Assembly (NCBI GenBank): GCA_001939145.1
Contig: LSRX01000681.1
Location: forward strand, 271,692 to 335,691
Origin: Symbiodinium microadriaticum
Taxonomy: Eukaryota > Sar > Dinophyceae > Suessiales > Symbiodiniaceae
Reading direction: 5' to 3'
Length of the DNA: 64,000 nucleotides
In this document: piece by piece, positions 23,132 through 35,164 of the stretch
Position numbering within the stretch: position 1 is the first letter of the stretch
Layout: every line of letters begins with the position of its first letter
Translations under genes and position numbers: made by a program
The notes under the pieces: generated by a model
Databases searched by the model: none
Told to the model about the DNA's origin: nothing
The model's input: the letters and a program-made list of their open reading frames with translations, nothing else

Positions 23132-24428
23132 AGAGACCGAGTGCGCCTCGAGGCCGGCATGCTTAGCGAGTGCTGTCACCCCTTTGGGTGTGTATCGGTA
23201 GTAGTCGTGTGGGGACCTCATGAGGCCCAGGCCCAGCCCTTCGCTCCGCTGGGAAGGCCCGGCCCTTCGTCTGGGTGAGATGCCCATGGTACCGCTGGTA
23301 CATCGGAGCCTCAAAAAAAATCGCCACGCAGCGACTTCAGTTGAAACTGCACCCTCCTTAGGTCAAGCGGCAGCCCACACAATGAATCCACCCGGTCGCA
23401 GAGTCTTGGCCAACGTCCTCGACACAATGCATGCTCGAAGCCATAACCCCTTGAAGATGACAAATGCCAGGGTCCGGATAGCCAACCAGGGCTGCGAGAC
23501 GTGCTCGAAGATGAACGGGCAGAGAATGAGGTCATGGGACTCAGGATCCACACCTCTACCGTACAGGGGACACTCGAAAGAAACGCAGCGCAAGACACTG
23601 GGACTGGGCTAAGGTGATCGCCGAATCTGTCCTCCGACTCCATATCACCCCAGTAGTGCAGAGTACCACCAGGAAAGCGATGACGCCCAGGCCTGGACAC
23701 CACAAGCACGCTGGCACGTGGCAAGGGGGGGTCGGTTTTCCTCTGATGAGACCCTATAGCAGTACGGAGTTTCTGTTAGAGCCAAGCTAAGAAACTTGGG
23801 CTCTGGCAAGCCCATGTTGGGGTTCGAGGGCGTCGGCCTCGGCAGCTCCCATGCGACCCATCGGGCTTCGGAATCCTCGGCGGTTTCAGGGCCCTGGCTC
23901 GGAGTAGGAGTAGACATCCATCCACTGGCACGCACCCTTCGGAAAGTCTGGCTGAGGGAGCACATCTGCGCAGCGGCTTCGGCATCCATATGAGTGCAGC
24001 ACCGCGAAGGCGCTCGCCAGCAGGAAGGGCTGATCCCACTCCTTTCCGGCGCCGGCTCTTTGTTTTAGAGTCTGCAAGAGGGACCAGGGATCTTTTGCCT
24101 TTAAAAGAAAGGAAGGCGGAGACCCACCCAGAGCCGGTCCAGGCACCGCTCCATGAGGCCCCCAGACACGATCTCCTCCCTCACCTCTTCGAAGAAACAG
24201 AAACTGGGGGGGCTCTTCTCACGGTTTAGGGTTTAGGGCTTGGGGTTTAGGGTTTGGGGGGGGGGGCTCTACCACTCTGCTCTTTCGCAGTTCGCTTCGG
24301 GAGCCAAAAGCAGGCCTCCAAGATGAAGTGGGCCAGCTGCATGCGGTCCACCTGCCGGGCTTCTTCAGGCACCGAACACCGAGTCTGCAGAATCCGCTGG
24401 CTATGGAACCAAAAGTCACACAGATTGC
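23132..24428 (-). CDS. SAM-dependent methyltransferase-like protein, multi-exon (partial)
   Basis: Five consecutive exons give one uninterrupted frame: 23692-23639, 23555-23475, 23417-23372, 23309-23284 and 23216-23132. Joined, they read HYWGDMEGVDPESHDLILC, then PFIFEHVSQPWLAIRTLAKT, LRPGGFIVWAAPMYQRYHG and HDYYRYTPKGVTALAKHAG. This is the second half of a class I methyltransferase: the D-x-I/L strand, the EH-V-x-x-P turn, LRPGGF before strand 5, and a DYYRYTPKG motif typical of Methyltransf_11-like proteins. Introns are 57-83 nt with donors GT, GA, GC, GC, GT. Upstream on the same strand, exons 24428-24281 (RILQTRCSVPEEARQVDRM), 24203-24128 (EEVREEIVSGGLMERCLD) and one starting 24071 (TLKQRAGAGKEWDQPF) also join in phase. 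Whether they belong to the same protein is inference; the glycine-rich motif I was not found. Confidence 0.75.
24223..24268. repeat. Telomere-like repeat inside a short intron
   Basis: Four degenerate TTTAGGG units followed by a G run. It fills most of the 77-nt GC-AG intron 24280-24204 whose flanking exons join in phase. Confidence 0.7.
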
Positions 24429-24876
24429 CTGCATCAATGGCCTATCCCCGTCTCACAAGACCACCCATTGTGCCGCGTGCAGCAACAAAGCACGGCACAC
24501 TCTGAGATACGCGCTAACGGATACAGCAATCAGGATGCATGCCGAATCATGTTATGTGCATGCAACATATCAACATGTCGACCTTCAAGGCCGTCGTGTT
24601 GCCCCGTGTCTGATTGCAAGCAATGGTGGCATCTGGAGGATTGCATTCGTTTCAATTGTGCTCCGATTGATAGAGTTGGAATCGCCCAGGACCGGCGGAT
24701 AGCTCCGCGAGCAGCCTGACTGAAGTTGTGAAGGTGAAGCGGGTAGCGCACCACTACGCGAAAGGGGACACAGGAAGAGCAGGCGCAGCCTGTGAGTTCA
24801 TGGGGTGGCAGCCGAAGAGTTTCAGATGCATGGCTCAGATGCACTCTCCTGTGTCCCGGCTAAAAACCGATCGACG

Positions 24877-25407
24877 TCATTCGACCGCGAACGTCAATTG
24901 ACTGAATGTACATGCAGAGTCATGTATGAAGCAGTGCTTGACGCTGACACTGGCCTGCAAGGGGTGGTCCATTGGCATCATGGATCGGAGTTCATCTTCA
25001 CGGCTCCTCTGCGTACCTATGGCAAGGCATCTATGCCCTCTCCTTCGCCGCGAAGATTCAGGGCATGCCTCAATCGAGAAGCCTGATCCCCTCGAACTGA
25101 TTTGCCCTGAACTTAAACAGCCTGCAGTAGCTGTCAAGCAAAAAGAGAGTTGACATGGCACCAAAACACGTACATAAGCGACCCGCTCCTCGCATCGGTG
25201 CAGCTCAATCCGGTCAAACATCCTAGAAAGACTAAGCCCAACCTTCAGCATGTCGGTCAAGATCCTCGCATTGCACGTGCAACTAAAGATTTTTGGATGC
25301 AAACCCAATTTTGAAAGGGGGGCCGCCTCGACGACAATCTTCATCCAATCATACTCCTTCAGTTCACCTCGACTGGAGCCAGAGAAGCACGAAACAAAGC
25401 CAACCAA
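24877..25407 (-). CDS. Possible exon, unknown
   Basis: The upper part, about 25375-25290, reads GELKEYDWMKIVVEAAPLSK and looks like real protein. The remainder is less convincing. It lies upstream of the methyltransferase-like exons on the same strand. Confidence 0.3.
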   Translation of the reverse strand: MVGFVSCFSGSSRGELKEYDWMKIVVEAAPLSKLGLHPKIFSCTCNARILTDMLKVGLSLSRMFDRIELHRCEERVAYVRVLVPCQLSFCLTATAGCLSSGQISSRGSGFSIEACPESSRRRRGHRCLAIGTQRSREDELRSMMPMDHPLQASVSVKHCFIHDSACTFSQLTFAVE

Positions 25408-25521
25408 GCTTCAGCTTCCGGCCCTCAGCAGCACGGCTCTGCAACATCTGCAGTGACAAGAGATGATCCTCCCGAAACCAGTAAGAGATTGCAGGCAGAC
25501 GCAACCCCGCGTGTCTGTGCG

Positions 25522-25712
25522 TCATTCATCGTGCATGCACTCATCTTGACTTCCATTTCCGTCATCAGTGTCGCCACTCTCCTCGTCATAACGACGAATG
25601 TCTAGTTTCCATGTCTTCATGATGCACAGAACCATCACTGAGGCCTTAGAACAAACACTCAATAACGTCATCACGATGAATGTCACTATACTGACTATAC
25701 TTGTCGTCTTCA
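25522..25712 (-). CDS. Probable exon: membrane segment with acidic tail
   Basis: After a poly-C tract the frame reads TTSIVSIVTFIVMTLLSV, a hydrophobic stretch long enough to span a membrane, then a short Lys/Arg region and an acidic C-terminus (DEESGDTDDGNGSQDE) before the stop at 25522. The order hydrophobic segment, basic edge, acidic tail suggests a single-pass membrane protein with a cytosolic tail. The upstream Pro-rich part of the frame is caused by poly-C and need not be coding. Confidence 0.4.
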
Positions 25713-26009
25713 CGGTCGGGGGGGCCCGAATCACAGTCACAGTCGTTGTCGATGTTCGTTCTCCATCGTGGGGGGGGGGGGGGTGGCAGGGTGGCCGTGG
25801 CGGTTGTGACGATTGTGGCGGCCGTGGGGGGGGTGGTGAGAGTAGTTGTGGCTTTTGCGAGATTGGCGGAGGGGACACGGCCAATGGCTCACACCGACGA
25901 ATCCGACGCCTTGCAGAGCTGACCCATGCATTGCTTCCACCTGCACCCCCTGCAGGGACGCCTCTGCTACTGCTTGCCGCCTAAAACCCTGAGCTGGACG
26001 TTCTCGATT

Positions 26010-27350
26010 TCAATACAGACCCAACAGAACAGACCTCGCAGATGCGAAGATCGACCTAAAGACGACGACTGGAAGTTCAGCTCTTGGGAGACACGAGACG
26101 ACCATGAGCAGGAGCCGTGAACAAGCGACAGAATCGTCCCCGCACGGCCTTTTTGCCATGCCGTGCCAAAACCGTTGTAAACACCGCGAAATCTGCCTCC
26201 CTGACTTAAAATCAACACCGGAGCATCTACACAACACGGATGAATACGGCGCCAAAAGGGGGGGCAACGGACGACAGGGCTGCTCGACATCTGCCTGCTT
26301 GTCAAGGAAGATCTGGTCACGAAGGGGCAGATCCTTCTTGGCATACAGCAGCAACTGAAGCCTGGGGGGCGGACAGCAGGACGGGCTATGTCTACCCAAG
26401 GTTCGGGCTCTCCCGTTGCCTCGCAAAGAACTCCGCGGCACAGCTGCGCCTGGGTGCTGTGAAAGACCCCCGACGAACAGGTCAACTCTTTTTGGCTGAT
26501 ATTGAAATCAAATTTCATTCGTTCACACTTCGTGGCGTCGGTACTCCTACGACTAGAAGTTGAGAAGCTTGCCCTGAGGTGCATAGCACCCTCTCACGCA
26601 AAGCTTGTGGTACCACAGCCTCGAGGTTTGCGCAAGGACAGTCGTATTTTCCATCGAGGCAGCTGGGACCCAACCGTGTGAGCTGCGGAGTGCAGTTCGG
26701 TCAGCACCAGTCGCCAAGCCTGTCCAATAAGGAATTCCTCCTGGGTTGCGGTGCCATGACTTTCAACTGGCCTCATCGTCAAAACCCATGGCCCTCTGCA
26801 AAGACGGCAATGCAGTCGAGGCTGGCAGGGGGTCCAACCCACTGCACAGAGCTGAAAGCGGGTAAACTTGGGGCACATCGATTGGGACAAGTTCCTAGAT
26901 CAAGTCGACATCGACATTGCTCTCCGACGGAAAGCTCAGCTTGCCTGGTGAACCTGCTATGGGATCGCCCAGTAGATCCTCATGCACTTGTCCAAGCAGG
27001 CACTGACAGACTTCAAGCTTCCACTGCCCTCAGCCGCCGTCCATGCGTTGCTGAATCTTTGCCAGCACCTCTCCGCTCAGGAATCCTCTGATACAATTAC
27101 AAGCCGGCGCACCTGGAGTAGTGGCCATTGAGAGAGCCAGGCCTGTGTGAGAGAGAGCCAAACAGTCCGACACATGCTACCGTTACTGTTGTCATGCTGA
27201 GAAATCTTCTGACGCCCCTCCTCCATGCCCATGACCACGTCGCCGATCTGCTTGGCAACGGTCAGAACCTGCCGCTGTGGGGCGACAAGAGTCGTTCAAA
27301 TCCGGCCTTCACAGCGGCCTCAGCCTGCGCTTCTATCGGGGGGGCTGGCG
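26010..27350 (-). CDS. Candidate exons of one or more unknown genes
   Basis: Four pieces read like protein. About 27345-27280, directly after CCCCCCCGATAG: EAQAEAAVKAGFERLL. About 27275-27190: QVLTVAKQIGDVVMGMEEGR. About 26760-26640: ATQEEFLIGQAWRLVLTEL. About 26375-26290: RLQLLLYAKKDLPLRDQ. Two of these share the poly-C-plus-AG entry seen elsewhere in this interval. Amphipathic helices dominate. No family recognised, and the order of joins is undetermined. Confidence 0.35.
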
Positions 27351-27360
27351 TGAAGCTCTC

Positions 27361-27720
27361 GCGGCTCTCGCCTGGGAGGGAGGGAAGGGGAGGGGGGGAG
27401 GGAGGGAGCCAGGGAGGGAGGGAGGTAGGGAGGGAGGTATGTTTGTGTGTGTCTGTGTATGTATATATATATATACATACATACATACATACATACATAC
27501 ATACATACATACATAGATATATATATATATGTATATATACACATATACATACATACATNTATATATATATATATATTATACACATACATACACACTTACA
27601 TATATATATATATATATATATAGATATATGTGTGTGTGCGTGTCTATCTATCTATATATATATATATATATATATGTGTGTATATATATATACACACACA
27701 CGCACATATATCAATGTTTC
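27361..27720. repeat. GGGA tract and TA/CATA microsatellite
   Basis: 27361-27440 is a GGGA-rich polypurine tract; 27441-27720 is TATA, CATA and TG repeats with one undetermined base at 27559. Confidence 0.95.
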
Positions 27721-28179
27721 TATGTGAATGTATGTGTTGGAAAAACTGAAGATAAAGAGCTAGAAGGTGTGGCAAATTTGTTGTTGCGGGAGTGAAACCT
27801 CGTGCTTCTGTTGCAGCTCATTCTGATTTCAATTCATATTGTCACCAATCACCTCATCTTATAAATTGTGCATGTGGGCCCTCGCCTAGCGGAGCCATGG
27901 GACACAAGCAAGATGGTAGTGGGCGTGAAGTCTAAGAAGCTACTCGTAAACGGAGACCGGGAAATACAGGAGCTCAGGATAGGTCTGAATGATGGGGCCC
28001 TGGGGTAGGATTAATTTTGGACTTGTAGCGCTCATGATACAACAGCTCTAATGGCTCTACTTGCGAGTCGTAGCAAGGGCAGTGTTGTCGCTGGCGTGCT
28101 CTCATTCCAAGGCGCCTGCGCTGCGCTGAATATCTATGTCCGCGTCGCAACAAGTTCAAATAATCCGACTTACAAGGTG

Positions 28180-28950
28180 CCCAAACATCTGGTAAACAGA
28201 TGTGATTGTACTTGGGCTCCAATGGGATGTGTCAAGGAGGATGGTAGTAAGGCTGACGTGTACAATTCTAGTCACAAAGGGAATGGTGGTGCCCAGCCAA
28301 CGAGACTCCCGGAGGGCAATCAAAATGTAAGAGTTGTAACGGGTCTCGGTATGGATTTTTGATAGGTCGTAGTCCTAGTGATGAGAACTACTACGGCCAT
28401 GGAGCTCATGTGTAAGAAATTGCAGCAAAGCTTACAGTAGGGTACGCCCTGGCGGCCTGGAGAGTTCTGTTTGGGAAGGTTTCGGGTAGTTCACGAGCAC
28501 ACTGATGTTTAAAGCAGGTTGCCTGATCAGCAATTGTGGGTGCTAAAGTTTCTGTCATATCATATCGCTAAGTCCATTCTTCTGCAGACGTCAGACCCAG
28601 GCAGAAGTCACAGTCATATCACTCAAAAGTCCTTCCTGGACAAGGAGCTCTGCCAAAAAATCAGAGTGCAGAAATGGGTTGGAGAGTCCAGAGGGGCTGT
28701 GGGGACAACAAAAAAAGACCGTTGAAGGAAAACAATTGGAAAACAGTTCTTTTCCTTGAGATAGTGGGGCTTGCAAGCTTTCCAAACCATCCTGGGACAT
28801 ACAAGGAGGATGGTAGTAGCGATAATGTGCATAATGCTCGTATAAGGCATGAAGGTGCCCAGTGGCGCAGGTTATGAAAATTGTCTTGAGGACGAGTCCA
28901 AATGATGAGCCAGCTTTGAGGAGTGCGATGTGGATGAACACGGTTTGTAA
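28180..28950 (+). repeat. Diverged direct repeat pair in an AT-richer stretch
   Basis: Copy 1 (about 28230-28310) and copy 2 (about 28800-28870) share CAAGGAGGATGGTAGTA, then a diverged AATGTGCATAAT-like block, and end GGTG(T)GCCCAG. The region 27.8-29.5 kb is AT-richer than its surroundings, and I found no gene in it. Confidence 0.5.
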
Positions 28951-29749
28951 TCGCATGATGAAACACTGCAGCAGCCAAGCTTCAGTTTGGATTGTCATGG
29001 TTCACAATGGAAGCATACTATGAAATGACCAGGTCGCAGTCTAATGCTGACATCTCAGCTTCATGCTACTCGAACCTCACCAAAAACTGTAATGCGCAAA
29101 AGCTCCAATATCTTAACAGCTGAAACTGGCGAAAGACTGTATGTTATGCTCAAATGTTCTAAACATTCCAAAATTCTGACATCCATTGCTGGGAAGCTGT
29201 TTGAGCATTCCCGGGCTTCGTGTCCTGAATGAAATTCACGAAACACTGAACTGCTCAAACACATCCACGACCGTGATCCGCATCCGCACGAAACAGTGCA
29301 ATGCTCAAACCAGCCACAGGTGCTAGAATTGGAATCTGAGAAATACAATGCTTCTTGTCCTGATCCTGAAACTCACGAAATCCCAAAAAAATCGAGAAAA
29401 TCCAAAAGGTTGGAGATGTTCGACTCCGCCAAGCCATTGACGCCGCAATGTTGGAATTGTCTGAGCATTACATTTGTTCGTGAATGGGTTTGAAGTCTTG
29501 GATTGTCTAGGAATACAGTGCTGCATCCCGGCGCCCCCTTAGACCACCCATGCGATGGATCTTGCCTGGAGGGGGGACGAGAATTATCACAGACAGTAGC
29601 TCGTACACACATGCATGTTTGAGCATTGTTTGAAGAACATGTGTTGCATGGTTGGAGATTAAGGAGAGAGACAGGGATAGAGGGAGAGAGAGAGAGGAAA
29701 AAAAGGATGGAGCACAAAAGCCCCCACATTCACTTGTGTCTCTACTTGC

Positions 29750-30922
29750 TGCTGGTTCACTGAAGCGCCTGTAAGCCGTGGTCAGCAAACCAACTGCTCT
29801 TGAGAGCGGGCATTGCAAGACAATCCCATCTTCTGAGCTGGAACTCTTCAGCATCGGGGAGCACCAGAGTAGGAAGGACGGGCCGGATGACAGCTGGGAA
29901 ATCGGGAGCTCGGAAAGGAGCGTTGGATCCGTGTCCATTCTGGCACCGACACAATCGGGTGACTCAGCACAAGAGGCCAAAACCTGTGAATAAGCCGCTG
30001 AATCTGCGAACTGCTTTAATGCATCCGAAGCCTCGTCTGTGACCTTGGTCGGATGGTGTGTCCAGTAGCAACTCTGGCCACGAATTGCAGACGGGCTGTG
30101 ATAGGTAGGCAAGTTGGACAATCGAGCCAATGCTTCCTCCATGAGCTTTGCTTGCACGCTTTCATTTCCCCTCCAAGCATCTGGATCAAGATATCTCCAA
30201 AGCCCTCCAATGAGTTCCCGAGCCTGTCTCGTTGCGCCCGCTTCTCCGGCATCGCAGCGGGACTGCAGAGTAATCGCTTTTTGCCGGGCTGATCTGCCAT
30301 GAGATGTCAGAAGTGCTCCTGGTCCATCCAGAAAGGGGGAAGCCCATCTGGACAGCATCGCCAGGAGGTTGAAAATTGGCCAGCCACTCTGAAGGATGCT
30401 GATCCATGGCGCCATTAAAGCAGAGGCTACCAGGGTTGTGGCCAAGTCAGGAACGTCCCCGGGCCGGCCCAGTTGTTTCGTTGCAACAAAGAGCAGTCTC
30501 ACCGCAAGAACTCCCGAGTGACAGGTGGTCCACTCAAGCCCCTCCCTCCATGGGAGCCGTATCTCCGGATCGAATACTTGCCCCGGGAGCAACAACTCCC
30601 TTACTTGGCTTTGCACAGAGTTCACAAAGGGCACATCAGCCTCCATGTTCATGAAGCTCAAGCGGCCAGAATATCGGGAGACCATCTCCCGCATCACCTC
30701 CTTGATGCCCTTCCATATCTCTACATCCCGCTCGCCGCAAGGAAACATTTCGGGGGTGAAGAACTCAGGGTCCTCGGTCTCAGCAGGCTCTTTTGATTCG
30801 CCTCGCACAACTGGCATCAGAAGCGTCGGAATCCACACCAGGGAGACTGAATGAGTCCAGAGAGGACCTGGTGGGATATGTGAGCCGGGGCAGCCGAACA
30901 TCAAAGGCCATGCCCGCAGCAT
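29750..30922 (-). CDS. Unknown protein, long single exon (about 390 codons)
   Basis: This is the longest host-type open frame in the window outside the LINE. It is compositionally ordinary, with helical and hydrophobic segments, for example ERDVEIWKGIKEVMREMV, then RLLFVATKQLGRPGD and ATTLVASALMAPWISIL. The frame formally runs on to 29507, but after 29750 it enters a GA/CT microsatellite. A strong GC donor (GCAAGTAG) sits at 29749-29744, so I end the exon there. The ATG at 30922 is the first in frame; a splice acceptor within the next 100 nt (CATTCAG) could make the true exon shorter. No domain is recognised. At nearly 1.2 kb without an intron it contrasts with the micro-exon genes nearby. 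Confidence 0.6.
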
Positions 30923-30999
30923 GAGTCTAGCAGACCAGCCAGGCCATGTCGCGAGCTCGGCTTCAAAGTCCGTCGGTGAGGCCCTCTGCTAGAAGTCTT

Positions 31000-33900
31000 G
31001 CCACCGATGTATGGACTGATTATGACTGCTACGAAAACTGGGTTCGAGTTCATCTGCACGGAGAGGCTGGCCAGGCATAAAGCATGATAAAGCTTGAGAC
31101 AATGTCGGCGACCGAACTCTACATTGGTGCACCAGGCGAAAGTCAAGAAATCGCGCTACCGACTGGCCTCAAACGACTCCGTGCGGACCATTACCAAGCA
31201 ACCCTCGGAGACGTGGCTTGCTTTGAGGGAGCAGCGGAGGTGGTACCTGGTTTTGGAGCCACAGCAAGAGCTTCCAAACGAGCACCCTGGCGGGCCTCTC
31301 GCCGAACAAAGGCTGAAAGAACTTCAAGTAGGTGAAATATGTGCACTCCTTGCAACAAGCTACAACAACGGTGACTTGTCCCGAAAACCGAGTAATGCTC
31401 CTGCAGGAAGACGATATCTCCGTCCAACCGCTGGATTTCTCTGCCTTGGCTGCAAAAAATGCAAAGGACCTACCATGACGTGGCCTTTCCCCGCCTAGCA
31501 AAGGTTGTCGATAAGCGTAGTCCAGGATCTGCGATGGGCAGTAGGGGTACCTTCTGCAGACAGACACTCGACTCAACCGACTGTGTGGCAGGACCAGCGG
31601 AGCTGCAAGGGTACATTATTTGTGTGGCCAACTGCGTTCTGGCATAGGGAACAGCGAGAATGTTGAAACTGACCTCGCTCATAACAAAGAGACGATCCAC
31701 AAGGATTATCGGCACATTTTGAGGCGCGAACAACTCGGATGGTGGAGGGATTGGCTGCTCGCTTGCCGAAGGCCTGAACTCTTTGTTCGGGCCATCCTCG
31801 AGGAACCTGCAGCCCGAATACTACGAGCAGTGTGCAAGTCTTCCACGCCCCTTTGCGGCGACCTCCTCCACAACTCCAACGCGCACAGAACCTTTGGAGC
31901 GCCTTTGCTGTCAGTCTCTTGCCGGACCAAGTTGCAACACGACTCTTCTGGCTTTGAGGCCCTCACGATGTGCTTGGAACGCTTGGATGAGGCTCAGCCT
32001 CCACGTGCAGAGTTCGACCTTTGGCGGCCTGCGAGTCCGGAGCCGTGGCCCATTCGGTGAGTGGAAAGCCCGGCACTAAGTTGGCCTCGGGAACCCAGAA
32101 AACGTTACCATGACCAACTTGCACAAGGCCGGAGGCCCCCGCTGCAACCTGCACTCGAAGCCAAGTCAAAAAAACGATGCGATGATTTCAGCAAGCGTCG
32201 GCCTGAGTGAGCCAGCGCAGCCTCACTGCAAACACCAGCGACCAGCAAGCACCAAGTCTTCCAGATCTACGAATCATTTACGAGCTGAGTCTGGATGTGA
32301 AATGCATGTCGCCCCAACATATGCCAACATCATAGGCGGCGACGTGAATGTGGATGCGTCGCAGAACTCACAACGAAGTATGGCCTCAAACGACATAGCG
32401 TCATTTGAGCTTGGAACACACGACATATGCAGACGGTAGGCCAGCAAGCACATCTCTCAACAGACCCGTGGGATGAGACGGCGGCAGACAGTGGGCAGCC
32501 AGCCAGAGCACGGCCAAACACCTTTTGCACAGTTGAATACTCTTCGATAACGATGTAAAACAGTTGCCTGCTGCAGCAGTAGTCAGGCGTCTTCTTTTGC
32601 CGCCACTCCAAGCAGCAGTGCTTCGTGGCGAATTTAAGGTGTGACCGTTACCCACACTCGTTCATATTTGCGATATAGCAACAGCTACTTGCTCTCTCAA
32701 CTGTTTAAATGGCCATGTGAAATATCTTGGTGCATGAATTCATCGGGTACAAGCATACCCCAATCTAAGGCTGCCGAAGAGGCTACACTCGAGGACTTCG
32801 GTTCGCCCAAGCTGCGAGCATGGCGACATCCGCGTCAGATCTAGCCAGCACCAGGCTGTCACCACGCCCCCTCCAAGCAAAATAACTCTGCGGACCGTGG
32901 GGATCAGCACTGAGAGGCACTCTACGTGTACCAGGTGTTCGGGGTTCTGTAGACCTACGGGCCGAATTCCGATCCCCACGGTGAGTGGCTTGGCCAGTCA
33001 GAAGCCTTGAAACATTCGACGATACGGTGCCGTGAAGAAGAGTTGTTTGCTGGCTTCTCGACTGGGTGATGTGACCATGGGGGTCGCCGCGTGCTCTGCA
33101 TATGCACGGGTACCCCGATCCAATCGCAAAGGAACGACCTGTGTTCGAGGCTTGTCAAGAAATTGTGGTGTGCTTCGGACTGTAATATGCCGTTACTGTA
33201 CGGAAGGATATGGCCAGTTCGAATTGACCGGAGTTCCTGGCAGCGCTGGTGGCCATCTGTCACTTCCGGCCACAGTCTGAACTAATGGAGGCTAACTCAA
33301 ATTTACAAAGTTTTGACATAGCATTGACGGTGACATCATTTCTCCAGTGCCCACGCAGAAGGGAGAGACTGCTGGTCAGTAAAAGGCTTCTCTGACAACT
33401 GATATGTGTTGTGAACTTCATAAACTGGCTATCCCCCTGCTTCGTTGTCAGGCTGTGATTCTGACACATGTGGCTTCAGCCCAAGAAGCTGAAACCCGAA
33501 CTCTGGCTCATCACCAAGCCCGGCAAGCTTAAATGCTTGTGACCTCGGCTTCTGAGATCCGTCTCTCCTGTCTCCAGCTGATTCTCCAACTGTGGGCCGG
33601 GCGACGGCTTGAGGCCTGCCGTGAAGCAATGCACACCGAGCTCTCGCCACCTCGAAGGACCTGTGATGACCTGTGTCTACACCTTGTTTGCCACGGCAGC
33701 CGGACTCTTTAACCAGAATTCTATGCGCTAGTTAGTCCGCCACAAGTAACCGACCGAAAGCAGGTGTCCTTGGAGCACGCGAAGGTGGGGGACCCACGGG
33801 AGCGGCCCCTGCCATGGAATGCAAGGCACTGTATGCCGTGCAAGGTAGACAGCTGCTGCCGGCACGTACTGTCGGCGCACCCTGTGGCAGGAACCCACGG

Positions 33901-34690
33901 GCGGAGAGCCACTCCTTGTCCCTCACGACCTCGTCAAAGCTCGCATCACCAAGTTGTGGGGCAAGTCCGACTCGCACACAACACGAGCAGAAGGCACTCC
34001 TTCAAGCTGAGGACAGCGCAATTTCTGGATGAAGTCTAGCACATTCGGCATAGACTCTGTCCTTGTGCATTATCTCGCACACTGAGCACATGCTTCGAAT
34101 TTCAGACTTCGCTTGCCCGGTCCTTCAGAGCACGGGCTGAGGGCTCGAAGTGATCAAAGTCTGCAGCGACACGAAGCTGAAGGCACTCGCCGCCACTTCA
34201 CATGGTCCAAAACATCCAGCTTACGCCGGGCACAGCTTTTCCTTCGCGCCATGTGGACATGAGTCACGAGTGCTGGGGCTCCTGCCCCATGCAAACGGCC
34301 GTGGAGCAACCGTTTCCCCTGCTGGGTCATGCAAGTGCCCCAGGTACCTCCGCAGATTCGCTACACGTAGTTCCTGACTTCTGGCAACATAGTTCAACAA
34401 CCAGGTAACAACTAGCAAGGCAAGAAGAATGATACTGAAAGAGACCCTCTGATGTCAGGGAAGCTGACATGCGCGGCTTGGGGCAGAAGTACATTGACAT
34501 GCTACCACGAGTGTTGTTTGCCTGGAGAGGGGACGCATTGTGGATGTGTCCCGAGCATGTAGATAGAAAGCTGCTCCCGCATTTTGTCTCATGTTCAAGG
34601 AGGCGACACTTCAGCAAGCCCGGTGCTTTGCATGTGCTGAGGCCTCCATGGCGCACTTTTTCCCATGGCAACGCCGCCCGATCTCCGGGG
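31000..34690. other. No gene firmly recognised
   Basis: At 31100-31500 both strands carry protein-like frames (plus: EQRLKELQVGEICALLATS; minus: GDIVFLQEHYSVFGT), so I cannot choose. A plus frame at 31620-32060 ends ERLDEAQPPRAEFDLW. The rest has no feature I can support. Confidence 0.25.
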
Positions 34691-34693
34691 AAG

Positions 34694-35164
34694 CTATGCA
34701 TGGGCGACAAACTTAATTCCGGCTGCAAAACCCATAATGAAAAAAACAATGACCAACAGCAGTAGCAAGGACCGGGGGCCGCAGCTTGGGCTCAACTCGG
34801 AGTTCAGCCCTAAACCCTCAAAGCCTAGGCCGCACAGTGTCTGAATCCACCTGTCTAGGGCAGCCCTCTCCTTTTGCCAGACTCTCCTGGACTTCTTGGT
34901 AGACAGAGCGCATTCGGCCACGAACAACCAACGCACCGCAGCAATCCCCCCAGCCAATCTGGCGCACGCGTGGTCAAGCGCATCCGACCTCATGAATGTT
35001 ATCTGAAGCTTCGCCGAGCTCAAGGTGCCACTGTCACTCTCAGCAGCTGACGCAGAGATCCGTCGTGTTGGGATCTTGTCCAAGAATTTGTGCAAAAGAT
35101 CTAAGCAAACCTGCCGAGAGAACGGCGAGAGAGTGCAGGTGAGTACAACTGGAGACCGTTGCAT
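34694..35164 (-). CDS. Unknown protein exon, C-terminal hydrophobic segment
   Basis: A continuous frame with protein-like composition (QVCLDLLHKFLDKIPTRR; later CARLAGGIAAVRWLFVAECA and RRVWQKERAALDRWIQTL) ends, after a short linker, in SLLLLLVIVFFIMGFAAGI and a stop at 34694. Taken literally this is a tail-anchored or last-helix membrane protein. The linker includes a CCCTAAA-like piece, so the hydrophobic end may instead be intron read-through. The ATG at 35164 may not be the true start. A further minus-strand frame at 35350-35251 (LEDRRRVLLERPPMKK, then stop) may belong to a neighbouring gene. Confidence 0.45.
   Translation of the reverse strand: MQRSPVVLTCTLSPFSRQVCLDLLHKFLDKIPTRRISASAAESDSGTLSSAKLQITFMRSDALDHACARLAGGIAAVRWLFVAECALSTKKSRRVWQKERAALDRWIQTLCGLGFEGLGLNSELSPSCGPRSLLLLLVIVFFIMGFAAGIKFVAHA

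Noticed and set aside
31094..31576. A gene on either strand at 31.1-31.6 kb
   Set aside because: Both strands give plausible translations and neither connects by splice signals to a neighbour.
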